Shown here in pieces: positions 16,979-25,716 of a stretch of 43,129 nucleotides of DNA (position 1 is the first letter of the stretch; every line of letters begins with the position of its first letter). The notes beneath the pieces were generated by a model, which ran no database searches, was not told the DNA's origin, and worked only from the letters and a program-made list of their open reading frames with translations. Made by a program: the position numbers and the translations under genes. The DNA is from Bacteriovoracaceae bacterium UBA4573. Its GTDB lineage: Bacteria; Bdellovibrionota; UBA1018; UBA923. The stretch is taken from contig DGKJ01000097.1 in assembly GCA_002387735.1 (NCBI GenBank), positions 1-43,129 on the forward strand. The letters are read 5' to 3'.

Positions 16979-18028
16979 TTAATGAAAATACTGGAGTGCG
17001 GGAACGAAGTCCAGTGTGGTCGAGAGCAGTACTACGCCAAATTTACAGAACTGAGCTGCGAGCCAGATTGGTACCCCAACCAAGGGTGTGTGTGCCAGTA
17101 GCATGCCGATCAGGGCTAGCGGCATGATTGTCAGCGAAATCAGCGGTCCAATGATCGCGTTGGTAAAAAGACCGGTAAAGTTTATTTCGCCGAAAACAAT
17201 AAAGGTAATCGGTGTGGCACCAATACTAGCTCCTAGCGTGGTGACCACGTAATCGAGCAAGCTCCCGTGCTGGTTAGGGAACAAGCCGGCTTTTATTTTG
17301 TGGGCAGCGACCATTCCAGCAATACAAGAGTAGGTTAGTTGAAAGCTTACGTTAAACCAAAGGGTTGGAGCAATGATTAGTGAGAGCGAATAGTGCACCA
17401 GTAATATGCGCCAAAACGGCGCCCGATGGTCGAAAACAAAAAACAGAAATCGTGTAACTATAAGAATTAAGGCCCGGGCAATAGGTGGGCTTTGATCAGA
17501 CCAAAGAAAAAATATTAGCCCACCTGCGAGAAAGCTCCAATGCAAGAGGTCTTTCTTTATGCGCAACGTGAGGCGCGAAGGAAAAAAACGTAGACTCAAG
17601 GGTTGCAGCAGAAATGCGAAAAAACCATGAAGCAACATGGCCACAATCCAACAGTTGGAACCACTAGCAGCAAGGGTGTGTAGAAGGCCCGCTTGTTGAA
17701 ATAGTGCATAGTGTTCGTTTGAAATGCGGTCCGTAGCGCCTAGAAATATTCCAGCGACTAGGCCCGTGGAGTCGCTTTTTTGGGTGCCCTGGATAAAATG
17801 GCGGCGCCAGTTTTTGAAAAATTCTGGAATCCATGGCGCAGGGGAGGTTTTCCGGGCGTTGAACGTAAGGTTTCCGAACTCCGACTTCGGACGAGCTGGG
17901 GGTTGCGACCAATAGGTCATGCTTACGTGCAGAGCAGCTAAAACGAACAAAAACAAAGGCCCACGGTAGAAACGTGCCAGCCACGCAATACGCGCCCGGC
18001 TAAAAGAATTGTTGCTGGCTTGCGACAT
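16979..18028 (-). CDS. ComEC/Rec2 competence-domain protein, core only
   Basis: The 349-residue product is a polytopic membrane protein with about 8-9 hydrophobic segments. The block GLVAGIFLG...GLLHTLAASGSN matches the ComEC competence domain, where the channel for single-stranded DNA is formed. Full ComEC has an N-terminal OB-like domain and a C-terminal metallo-beta-lactamase-like nuclease domain; both are missing, and the ORF ends soon after the last membrane helices. Many Gram-negative bacteria have such short forms. It starts 29 bases from the divergent J-domain gene. DNA import is the likely function; loss of the nuclease domain may mean another protein degrades the second strand, or that this copy is not a functional importer. 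Confidence 0.75.
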   Translation of the reverse strand: MSQASNNSFSRARIAWLARFYRGPLFLFVLAALHVSMTYWSQPPARPKSEFGNLTFNARKTSPAPWIPEFFKNWRRHFIQGTQKSDSTGLVAGIFLGATDRISNEHYALFQQAGLLHTLAASGSNCWIVAMLLHGFFAFLLQPLSLRFFPSRLTLRIKKDLLHWSFLAGGLIFFLWSDQSPPIARALILIVTRFLFFVFDHRAPFWRILLVHYSLSLIIAPTLWFNVSFQLTYSCIAGMVAAHKIKAGLFPNQHGSLLDYVVTTLGASIGATPITFIVFGEINFTGLFTNAIIGPLISLTIMPLALIGMLLAHTPLVGVPIWLAAQFCKFGVVLLSTTLDFVPALQYFH

Positions 18029-18057
18029 CTTAAAAACGAAATGCTAAAATCGAGCCA

Positions 18058-18552
18058 ATGGACAGTGCGCTCGTAAAAATTTTTGGGCTGAGTCAGTTTT
18101 TAATTCTAGGGCTCATTGTTGGCACGGTCGTCGTGGTGTTCGTAAAACAATGGCTGCGCGACAAGGCCTTGGAAAAACTGCACGATGAACAAAACAATAC
18201 CCAGACCGATGCGTTAAGAAAAAACAGTGCTGTAAAACGGGTAGGGGTACCCGAGTCCGGGCAGAGTCGGTCTGACAATACCGAGCATCACCAGCCTCGC
18301 GAAAAAGGTCGCCCTCAGTTGGCGAGCGCCTTTCCTAGCTGGACCGATGCTACGCCCGCCCACGAAATACTTGAAGTGGCTATCGACGCCGATGCGGGAG
18401 CGATCGAAAGCGCGTACAAAAGGCAGTTGAAAAAGTATCATCCGGATAGATTTGGTGGCTGGGGTGTGGAATACGCCAAACGTGCTCACCAGATTATTCT
18501 GCTACTCCAAAAATCGCGCGATCGAATGCTTAATTCACGTAACCACCGGTAA
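18058..18552 (+). CDS. Membrane-anchored J-domain protein
   Basis: The 164-residue product has one N-terminal membrane helix (residues ~10-29), a polar linker rich in Gln, Asn and Arg, and a C-terminal J domain (~100-158). The J domain has ESAYKRQLKKYHPDR with the HPD signature at residues 128-130, which stimulates the ATPase of DnaK. With the domain in the cytoplasm, the protein would recruit DnaK to the inner membrane, as DjlA does, but it lacks the TerB-like middle domain. The last 23 bases overlap the convergent lipoprotein gene. Confidence 0.82.
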   Translation: MDSALVKIFGLSQFLILGLIVGTVVVVFVKQWLRDKALEKLHDEQNNTQTDALRKNSAVKRVGVPESGQSRSDNTEHHQPREKGRPQLASAFPSWTDATPAHEILEVAIDADAGAIESAYKRQLKKYHPDRFGGWGVEYAKRAHQIILLLQKSRDRMLNSRNHR

Positions 18553-21500
18553 CTACAAAGTTCCAGATCGCGGCTCCGGAGGTTCCCGCATTGTAACGAA
18601 GAAATCTCCCAACGGCTAAGCGACCGTTTCCATCGCGTACAAATATGTAAACTGGAACGTCAGCGCCATCGTTGTCGAGGCTATTACTATAAATAGGTAC
18701 CACGTCACTGGTTGCCACAATAGGTGATACACGTATGGCGGAAGTATTATAGGTATTTGAGTCTCGGTCGTAGGCGACGCCATTAAAGTATGCGACGGCA
18801 TCAGAGTCGTTCATAGTTAGAGTTTCGTCAAATCTCATGTAGGCGACAGATGGTATCGCTCGGTCGCAGGGGTATGAAGTGCCTCCGTCAGTCGACGGAC
18901 AAATGGCCCGTCCTACCAAGAAAACCCGGTCAGTACCTAGGATTGTATTCGCCGCAATGGCGACACCGTCTAGGGCTTCGTCATGGTCGTTTGTATTGGG
19001 GCCCACATAGGCGGGTTGCGGCGCGCCAACGAATGTAATGTTGTCAAAAATTTGCACTCTGTCGACCCCGCCTCCGGAAGGGTCCTCAGCTCCGGCCGCA
19101 CTATAGCGGTAAACGGCGACTCTTTTCAAAAAAGACTGAGGTGACGTATTGTTAACGTCCGAGTGAGTAGCGGTTAAAAGATGCTCCGCATAAATTTGAA
19201 TGATGCTCGAGTTGCGAGTGTGTAGACTCAGGTTGCCAATAATTGCGGAAGTACCATTAGTTCGAGAGTCTGATTCAATATCATCCCAATTAGGGGCATT
19301 TACGAAATCATTTGCGGTGCCAGTCGCGGGTACTGCGGCGCTAATTGTGTACGCAGTACGAATGATAACGTTTCCGTAGTTATACCAGCGTTGGGTTGCT
19401 GGTGCCGCCGCGGTGGTCTCGCCTGAACTTGGACCGATCGGTGGATGCAGCACAGCTGTTCCACTTCCGGGGTCAGCTCCATTATCGCTGTCCAGCAGGG
19501 TTCCAAATATATGCGCCCGCACGGTCCCGGCTACTACTTCTAGAATAGTACCGACTGGATCGCCCTGAATTCTAAAGATATTGCCATCATTATCTTTTAC
19601 GGGCATCCAGCCAGACCAATTGCTGAGATTGTCGAAATCAAGCGTGCTACCCGAGCTTACTTCCCCGTTGGTAGATCGAGCGTAATTATAAAACACAGCA
19701 TTATGGTACGTTCCCAGCGCTCCGTCTGACGACTGTAAATGAGAAACACGCACAAGGATCATGATGTACCCTTGCACTACATCGGTCGCGATTCCCGATA
19801 CAGTATCCATGTAAGACAGCACTACCGGTTCCCCTGCGATACTGATGCCGTCGTTTGGGCTGAGTTCGGGCACCGCTGTGTAATCAGACACAAAGGCTGA
19901 AAAGGTGCGGTAAGGAGCAGTGTTGATCAATTTTGCACAGCAAGCGTTTTCGGTGTCATTGGCCGGGTCGCTGCAGTCTAATGGCGCTGCGCCCGCTTCG
20001 GCGCTGCACATCCAGGGTCTTCCAAGGCTTGTCCAGCTTTGCCAGCGGCGGTTGTTGGTGTAGTTCATGTATATGTTGCCGTCGGTCGCGCGTGCAAATA
20101 CCCGAAGCCGCGCAGGAGTTGTGCTTGAAGTGGTGCTGGTACTTAGCTGCGAAGTATCTTCAATAATTTGCGGAGTTCCAACCGCAGTAATTCCGCCGGG
20201 CAACGTGCTCGATGACGAAGAGTGATTATTGCCGTATTTGGGAGAAAAATTTTGTATTGCAATGTTTCCTCCCGTGGTTCGGTGAACTGCGGTGACTGCG
20301 CAGGGATCGCTTGCGTGTGAGCAGGTGCGTGATTCTACCGTTCCATCCTCAGAGTCGGGCGCGAGGGCGCTGCTCTCAACGACACTTACGGGTAGAAAAT
20401 GTAGGCCCGTGACCGCTGAAGTCGAACTGGTAATTGTTCCGGTAGACGAAAGAGAGTTTCCACTCGAGTTTTCGACAGCGAAAGGGCCCCAAGAGTATTT
20501 GTAATAACCTAGATTACTAAAGAGGCCGGGGCCAGCCGTATCGAACGTTGCAGCATTGCCATCGTCTACATTATATTTTGAAAGTCCAAATCCGTGCAGC
20601 GCGATCGGATTCCCGTACTCTGTGCTGGTTGTTGATCCGGCGTCTTCGTCTATCAAATTACGATTGGCCGATGTGCCGCTCATTGAAAGTCTTTCAATCA
20701 GGGCAAGCCCCGACGAGTTTGTCGTAGCAGTCAGTGGAATCGATGCGGCAGCGGGAGCCGTGGTTGAAACGCTCCCAGTTCGAAGATCACAGCGGTTAAA
20801 ACTCGCAACTTGTGATGTCGAAGACCCACTAAAATGTTCTACGCAATCTTGCCATTGAATATTGTTTGAAGATTTATACGTATTGGGCTTTAGACGATAC
20901 TCAAACGAGTGATTGCCAATGAGCGTAGCGAATGTACCAAAGTATGGCGTTCCCTTTGAAAGCGCTTCACCGGCACCATATTGAGAAGCATCGATCGCGA
21001 GATCCCAGCGAAGATAGCCTACATCCTGATGCACGTTGAACGGCGAAAGCGTACTATATTTGTGTACATTGGGGCCCGTGGCCAGCTGGGGTTCAGGAGG
21101 AGGCGCTGCGGGAACTAGTTCGTCTAGGCAAAGGTTTTGATCGGACCCGCTCGAAGAATTGCAGTAGTAAGTTCCAACATAAAAGCCAACTCGCAAGAAC
21201 GGAGTCAGCTGATCTTCGTAACCTGGTTGGGTCGTTCCACCGCCCCCAGTAGTTGCGCTTCGGCACGAGCAAGTCGTGAAGTCGACAATTTGCCCAGTTC
21301 CGCAAGCGGGAATAATGCAAGAACCTCCGATTGTGCGAACGTTAGTGTGCACGCACTCGATGATCGTATTATCAGAAGCGCTCGCTCCATATGAACTTAC
21401 GCACGAAAGGCACGTGGAGTAGTCTCTAGAATTATCAGTAAAAATTGAACACACGCCACTCGACGAACTGCTGGAGCTTGACGCGGCTGATGATGAACCG

Positions 21501-21607
21501 GTTTTGGTGGCTTTGGTAGAAGGGGCCGACGTATTAAGGCACCCCGCCAGCACGAAGGCGAGAAGCGTAGGGCCCAGTATTACGAGACTGCTAATTCGAT
21601 TCAACAT
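18530..21607 (-). CDS. Large serine-linker lipoprotein with lectin-like propeller repeats
   Basis: The 1025-residue product has a lipoprotein signal (lipobox LAGC, cysteine 23), a serine-rich flexible linker, and a small cysteine-rich part (residues ~50-115, at least 8 Cys). The long C-terminal body has recurring segments such as TDGNIYMNYTNNRRWQSWTS, NLSNWSGWMPV and VRDGNGRLAVGRF. These W-x-x-W and DG-x-(I/L) patterns resemble PLL-like or tachylectin-like beta-propeller lectins; this is a visual match and not certain. The chain reads as a surface-exposed binding protein on a tether. ATG 21607 is chosen over TTG 21616 because it gives a cleaner signal peptide. Role unknown. Confidence 0.7.
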   Translation of the reverse strand: MLNRISSLVILGPTLLAFVLAGCLNTSAPSTKATKTGSSSAASSSSSSSSGVCSIFTDNSRDYSTCLSCVSSYGASASDNTIIECVHTNVRTIGGSCIIPACGTGQIVDFTTCSCRSATTGGGGTTQPGYEDQLTPFLRVGFYVGTYYCNSSSGSDQNLCLDELVPAAPPPEPQLATGPNVHKYSTLSPFNVHQDVGYLRWDLAIDASQYGAGEALSKGTPYFGTFATLIGNHSFEYRLKPNTYKSSNNIQWQDCVEHFSGSSTSQVASFNRCDLRTGSVSTTAPAAASIPLTATTNSSGLALIERLSMSGTSANRNLIDEDAGSTTSTEYGNPIALHGFGLSKYNVDDGNAATFDTAGPGLFSNLGYYKYSWGPFAVENSSGNSLSSTGTITSSTSAVTGLHFLPVSVVESSALAPDSEDGTVESRTCSHASDPCAVTAVHRTTGGNIAIQNFSPKYGNNHSSSSSTLPGGITAVGTPQIIEDTSQLSTSTTSSTTPARLRVFARATDGNIYMNYTNNRRWQSWTSLGRPWMCSAEAGAAPLDCSDPANDTENACCAKLINTAPYRTFSAFVSDYTAVPELSPNDGISIAGEPVVLSYMDTVSGIATDVVQGYIMILVRVSHLQSSDGALGTYHNAVFYNYARSTNGEVSSGSTLDFDNLSNWSGWMPVKDNDGNIFRIQGDPVGTILEVVAGTVRAHIFGTLLDSDNGADPGSGTAVLHPPIGPSSGETTAAAPATQRWYNYGNVIIRTAYTISAAVPATGTANDFVNAPNWDDIESDSRTNGTSAIIGNLSLHTRNSSIIQIYAEHLLTATHSDVNNTSPQSFLKRVAVYRYSAAGAEDPSGGGVDRVQIFDNITFVGAPQPAYVGPNTNDHDEALDGVAIAANTILGTDRVFLVGRAICPSTDGGTSYPCDRAIPSVAYMRFDETLTMNDSDAVAYFNGVAYDRDSNTYNTSAIRVSPIVATSDVVPIYSNSLDNDGADVPVYIFVRDGNGRLAVGRFLRYNAGTSGAAIWNFVVTGGYVN

Positions 21608-21700
21608 TCGATCCAATGGGTTTGTTTGCGTTCAAAAACATACAAAAACACTCGGTATTTCATAGATTCCATCGGATTTCGGAAAATAAAACTTAATAGC

Positions 21701-21749
21701 ACGAAATTAATAAGGAAAATCTATAGTTTACGAAATTATTCCGGAAAAT
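21701..21749. repeat. Pair of 20-base direct repeats upstream of comM
   Basis: acgaaattaataaggaaaat (21701-21720) recurs as acgaaattattccggaaaat (21730-21749) with 17 of 20 bases matching and a period of 29. A third GGAAAAT lies at 21681. The second copy centres on an imperfect palindrome, AAATTATTCCGGAAAATTTT. The pair sits 40-88 bases before the comM start, between it and the divergent lipoprotein gene, so it may be an operator or activator site. The region is AT-rich. Confidence 0.4.
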
Positions 21750-21788
21750 TTTGCCGCTTTGGCATACTCGGTGAACCTGCCGCAGAAC

Positions 21789-23312
21789 ATGTATTCAGCT
21801 GTCTTAACGTGTACTTTAGTCGGGTTTGAAGCGCATGCCGTAGTGTGTGAGGTGCATCTAGCCAATCAGTTACCAAGCGTCACCTTGGTCGGGCTGCCGA
21901 GCTCAATCACCCAGGAAAGTCGCGATCGGGTGCGATCGGCTATCGTAAACAGTGGGCTCGAGTGGCCGGCCCGAAAGGTTACAATTAATCTTTCGCCCGC
22001 GATGTTACCGAAGTGGGGCAGTCACTTTGAACTCGCAATGGCACTCGGAATATTACTCGCAGGGCGAGTGCCGAAAAAAGTATTCGCGGTGGGCGAACTC
22101 TCACTCAGTGGGCAGGTCAAAGCCTGTGGTTGGTCGGGTTTGATCTTGCCCGTGTTGCGGGATGTTCGAACTGTAGTTGCTCACCCCGTAGATATTGCGG
22201 AAATTCAGAATCAAATGTCGGCAAACGATGTGGCGAAGTTACGTTGGATTTCGGCCGAGAATTTGAATCAAGCGATCGAAGCTTTTTCGGCTGCCCCGGC
22301 AGTTGATTTATCTGACGCTGATCTTTCGGTTGATCCCCCGGCAGTCCAAGTGACCTCGCCTGATTATGCACTATTAAAGCAGGTCACAGGCGAGCCCCTC
22401 GCGGTTCTCGCCGCACTTTGTGCGCTTAAAGAACGATTTCATTTGTTGTTGGCTGGCTCCCACGGAGTTGGAAAATCAATGCTTGCGCGCGCGTTGACAC
22501 TGGCACTCCCTCCGCTCTCAGAGACCGAACTGCAATCCAGAAAAACTCTTTCCGCAATGTTTGGTGAACTGCCATTTAAGAACAACGGGCGTGCGCGCCC
22601 GGTGATTAGTTTACAGTCAGGCGCTACCAAACAGTCACTCGAAGGTTCGCTACTCGATTCCGGGCGGGTGCTCCCGGGGGAACTCACACGTGCTCATTGC
22701 GGTGTTTTGATTGTCGATGAGTTTTTGGAATTGCGGCGAGATGTGATCGAGTCGCTGCGCCAACCCATTGAAGAAAAGTGCGTGCGCATGAGTCGCGCGA
22801 AATTAAAGACTGTGTTACCTGCGGATTTTCAATTGATTGCGACAACGAATCTTTGCCCATGCGGATACCTCGGGCACGCAAGGAGGCGTTGCCGGTGCGG
22901 CGGTCCCAGCGCTGTGCGGTACCTCACCAAACTTTCTGGGCCCATGCTCGACCGATTCGACGCGATCATTTTAATGGGTGACCCCCGCGTCGAATCTGAA
23001 TTGAGCGGGCCCGCCCGTGATTTACTTGGGTGGCTTACAAACCCTGTTCATTGGCCTGGCCTGTTCGAGCGGGGCCCTGATGCGCGGTCGCTCCGGAACG
23101 AACCGGCTTTTCTGTGGCAAGATCTGGGCGAGGCAGACCCTGGTTGGTCGCCGCGGGTGCGCGAAAAACAACTTCGCCTCGCGCGTGTGATTGCCACGCT
23201 GGCTGGCGAGCATCGGGGGCTTCCACCAACTGTGTACTTCGAACTAGCAAACGCCCTACGTGCCGATCTCGACTGGGAGGTACGGCGCGACGGGGCCATC
23301 GCTCGTGTATAG
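21789..23312 (+). CDS. comM: ComM/YifB-family Mg-chelatase-like AAA+ helicase
   Basis: The 507-residue product has the usual ComM length. The N-terminal ChlI-like domain shows LVGLPSSITQESRDRVRSAI and KVTINLSPA. The AAA+ core has Walker A GSHGVGKS (lysine 229; the common form is GPPGSGKT) and Walker B GVLIVDEF. RRDVIESLRQPIEE, ATTNLCPCGYLGH with the CRCG knuckle, and the LSGPMLDRFD block are also present. ComM drives branch migration during integration of DNA taken up in natural transformation. ATG 21789 is chosen because it aligns with the common MYSA start; an upstream TTG at 21759 would add ten residues. The ComEC-like gene is 4 kb away, and together they suggest competence or recombination. 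Confidence 0.93.
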   Translation: MYSAVLTCTLVGFEAHAVVCEVHLANQLPSVTLVGLPSSITQESRDRVRSAIVNSGLEWPARKVTINLSPAMLPKWGSHFELAMALGILLAGRVPKKVFAVGELSLSGQVKACGWSGLILPVLRDVRTVVAHPVDIAEIQNQMSANDVAKLRWISAENLNQAIEAFSAAPAVDLSDADLSVDPPAVQVTSPDYALLKQVTGEPLAVLAALCALKERFHLLLAGSHGVGKSMLARALTLALPPLSETELQSRKTLSAMFGELPFKNNGRARPVISLQSGATKQSLEGSLLDSGRVLPGELTRAHCGVLIVDEFLELRRDVIESLRQPIEEKCVRMSRAKLKTVLPADFQLIATTNLCPCGYLGHARRRCRCGGPSAVRYLTKLSGPMLDRFDAIILMGDPRVESELSGPARDLLGWLTNPVHWPGLFERGPDARSLRNEPAFLWQDLGEADPGWSPRVREKQLRLARVIATLAGEHRGLPPTVYFELANALRADLDWEVRRDGAIARV

Positions 23313-23363
23313 AGCAATAATTGCCGATTAAAGACTGACCAAAAGTATTCCGAACTCATTAGT

Positions 23364-24128
23364 ATGTTAATGGATGGTTCCTTGAATCTGCGCTTTGTCG
23401 CGCGAGTTCTAGTGGTATTGACTCTCGCGTGTAGCTTCGCAGCGTGCGGCAAAGAAAAAAAAGCTGACAAGGGCTATATGAAGGAATGCGTATTGCCGGC
23501 CGACCAGACAAACGCATTTCAAGGTGCGTGGAGACAGCGTCCCATTAAAATTGCCTTTCGCACCGGTCACTGGGATGACGCACAAATTGGTGCGATCGTA
23601 GCAGCTGCTAACACCTGGAATGAGTTTTTTAAGTCTTCAAAGGGTGGTCCCATTTTCGACACAGGTGGGGGGGCGTATCGATCAACTGCCAACCTTACGG
23701 CCCCCAACTGCTCGTCGACGGACGGAGTGGTGGTTTATAAACGTCAAGCAGCAGGTTCGTGGCCCGCGGAACTGGGGCCATCGGCTGCGGGTGCCACCGG
23801 CGTTGTGAGTTGCGGTTTTGGCAATGGTGCCAACGGGTATCCAATTTTAGCGGCCGGTATGATGGAATTTAATTTCGTAAATTATTTTCGTGAAGGCACC
23901 ACTGCGCTGCTCGATTTACAAACCGTAGCAGTGCACGAGTTGGGGCATTTGCTTGGGCTCGATCACGCGTGCGGGCCTATTAAAAATGGAAAACCAAACG
24001 CGTCTTGTCCAAAGTATCTTTCCGCCGTTATGTACCCTAGCGCATTCTATGATTCCGCTACCCGTGTCGGACAAATCAAACGAAACCTCGATACCAATGA
24101 TCAGGGACGAGCGAATTGTCTTTATTGA
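23364..24128 (+). CDS. Secreted metzincin (matrixin-like) zinc peptidase, probable lipoprotein
   Basis: The 254-residue product has an N-terminal hydrophobic segment ending SFAACGKE, which reads as a lipobox with a less usual Phe at position -3. The zinc site HELGHLLGLDH (H191, H195, H201) is the HExxHxxGxxH motif of metzincins, and the Met-turn SAVMYPS follows at residue ~223. This places it with matrixin-like (M10) peptidases. Six to seven cysteines in the mature part may form disulfides. No C-terminal domain is present. ATG 23364 and TTG 23382 are both possible starts; the TTG gives a shorter, cleaner signal peptide. It may digest host or prey peptidoglycan-associated or periplasmic proteins. 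Confidence 0.85.
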   Translation: MLMDGSLNLRFVARVLVVLTLACSFAACGKEKKADKGYMKECVLPADQTNAFQGAWRQRPIKIAFRTGHWDDAQIGAIVAAANTWNEFFKSSKGGPIFDTGGGAYRSTANLTAPNCSSTDGVVVYKRQAAGSWPAELGPSAAGATGVVSCGFGNGANGYPILAAGMMEFNFVNYFREGTTALLDLQTVAVHELGHLLGLDHACGPIKNGKPNASCPKYLSAVMYPSAFYDSATRVGQIKRNLDTNDQGRANCLY

Positions 24129-24150
24129 GCTTTCCCAACAAGTGGTGAAA

Positions 24151-25611
24151 TTACTCGACAATTTTACGCGCTTTCAACAAAGCGTAAGCTGCGTCGTTTC
24201 CGTATACATTGGGTATAAAATTAATCGAGCGAGAAAGTTTACTTACCAACGTATTTTCTCGTTCCACTAGCAAAGAAATTTTACCGTGTTTTGAAACTAT
24301 CTTAACCGGGTCACGTTCGGTGTAAAGCTGACTGCGATCTTTACGCGTGCCCATGAGACTGGCGTAATCTTTGGTAAAAATGACGTCTTTCGACGGAACA
24401 TCGGCAATGATCCATTCCCGCCCTTTGCCATGTTTTGTAATTAAGTGCTGAATTTCTTGGATCTTAGCATTTAATTTTTTTACGGCCTCTTCGCGCGGGG
24501 AGTTTTTTCCAGTGCCAGTTTCGAGAATGCGGTGTTCGCTTTCTTTTAGGCGAATGGTCTTTGGAGGAACACGATATATCAGCATGCGCATTTGTTCGTT
24601 GACGATCGGATCTGGAATTCGTTTGGACCAGTAGAGGTCCTGAATTCGCGACATAAAATACACGTCGTTAAAACCAAAAAACCGTTCAGGGTCCTTGGCC
24701 GCTAGCTCTAAAAGTTCGTGATAGTGGTAAATTAAATTATTTTTTAAGAGATATGACGCAATATGCGCTGCTAAAATGTCGAATTTTGCGGAACTCGAGT
24801 TACGAATTACCTGGGAGTACCAAGCGAATCTTGCGATCAAGAAGTCTTCCACCGCATGTACGGCGTTTTCGCGTACTGCGAGAATTTCTTTTTTTCCATC
24901 TGTGAACGCAGTGGTCAAATGATAGAGAATGTAATCTTTATCGATGTGACCATACTTGATGCCAGTGTGGTGAGCGTCGCGAACTAAGTAATCGAGCCGA
25001 TCGGCATCGATGTCGGAATGCAGAATTTGATTCGCTACGAGATTGCCCGAATCACCTTTGATAAATTTGGAGAGCGACGTAAAATCTAAGCCACTTTCCT
25101 TTAAAATACGGGTGATTCCCCCCTTGAAGTCAGTATTTTTAATCAAATAAGAGCCCAGGTGCTCGTGATTATTTGGCAACTGTTTGCCGGGGAGCTCACC
25201 TCGTTGGCGCAGTGACTCTCCATATTTGATGTAAGAACCTTCGATCGAATGAGAAAAGGGAAACGTGCCGATGTCGTGTAACATTGCTGCAATGCGAATG
25301 CTTTTGTGAAACATCGAATTGGCATCGGTGGTTTTGGTGCTGTAGAGTTGAGCATCGGGTACCCCACGCCCGATGGCACGCACCATTTGGTCGGCGCAGT
25401 GAAGTACTCCGACTGCGTGAGCAAAACGGGTGTGTTCGGCACCGTCAAAAATATAGGAAGCAAAACCCAGCTGCTTAATCCAGCGAAGGCGCTGAAAAAA
25501 AGCTGAATTGATAATTTCTTCTTCTGTTTTGGTTAAACGAATAAATCCGTAGATGCTATCGTAAATTTGGCCGGCTCTAAAGCTTTCGGGTCGATGTGCT
25601 GGTCTTGCCAT
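24151..25611 (-). CDS. HD-domain phosphohydrolase (SAMHD1/YwfO-like)
   Basis: The 486-residue product has the HD fold of dNTP or nucleotide phosphohydrolases. The first metal ligands lie in GAEHTRFAHAVGV (H65) and the HD pair is in AAMLHDIGTFPFSHSIEG (H112, D113). The distal aspartate is in SDIDADRLDYLVRD, and the N-terminal substrate segment DSIYGFIRLT is also typical. It is a cytoplasmic enzyme; family members hydrolyse dNTPs or related nucleotides, and the substrate here is unknown. ATG 25611 is chosen because GGAGAGTGG precedes it at 6-14 bases; a longer frame from 25686 has a non-conserved N-terminus. It converges with the metzincin gene, with 22 bases between them. Confidence 0.9.
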   Translation of the reverse strand: MARPAHRPESFRAGQIYDSIYGFIRLTKTEEEIINSAFFQRLRWIKQLGFASYIFDGAEHTRFAHAVGVLHCADQMVRAIGRGVPDAQLYSTKTTDANSMFHKSIRIAAMLHDIGTFPFSHSIEGSYIKYGESLRQRGELPGKQLPNNHEHLGSYLIKNTDFKGGITRILKESGLDFTSLSKFIKGDSGNLVANQILHSDIDADRLDYLVRDAHHTGIKYGHIDKDYILYHLTTAFTDGKKEILAVRENAVHAVEDFLIARFAWYSQVIRNSSSAKFDILAAHIASYLLKNNLIYHYHELLELAAKDPERFFGFNDVYFMSRIQDLYWSKRIPDPIVNEQMRMLIYRVPPKTIRLKESEHRILETGTGKNSPREEAVKKLNAKIQEIQHLITKHGKGREWIIADVPSKDVIFTKDYASLMGTRKDRSQLYTERDPVKIVSKHGKISLLVERENTLVSKLSRSINFIPNVYGNDAAYALLKARKIVE

Positions 25612-25716
25612 GAGTTCCACTCTCCGGTTCCCATTCTCGCAGAAATTTTGGGCTTCGTCACCTGGCACGCTCGTTGCTAAGTGCATGCTGAGAATAATTA
25701 ATGTCGAGGAAATTTT

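Noticed and set aside
23048..23470. Minus-strand frame of 140 codons opposite the comM end
   Set aside because: Low-complexity Arg/Ser-rich product, antisense to conserved coding sequence; a shadow frame.
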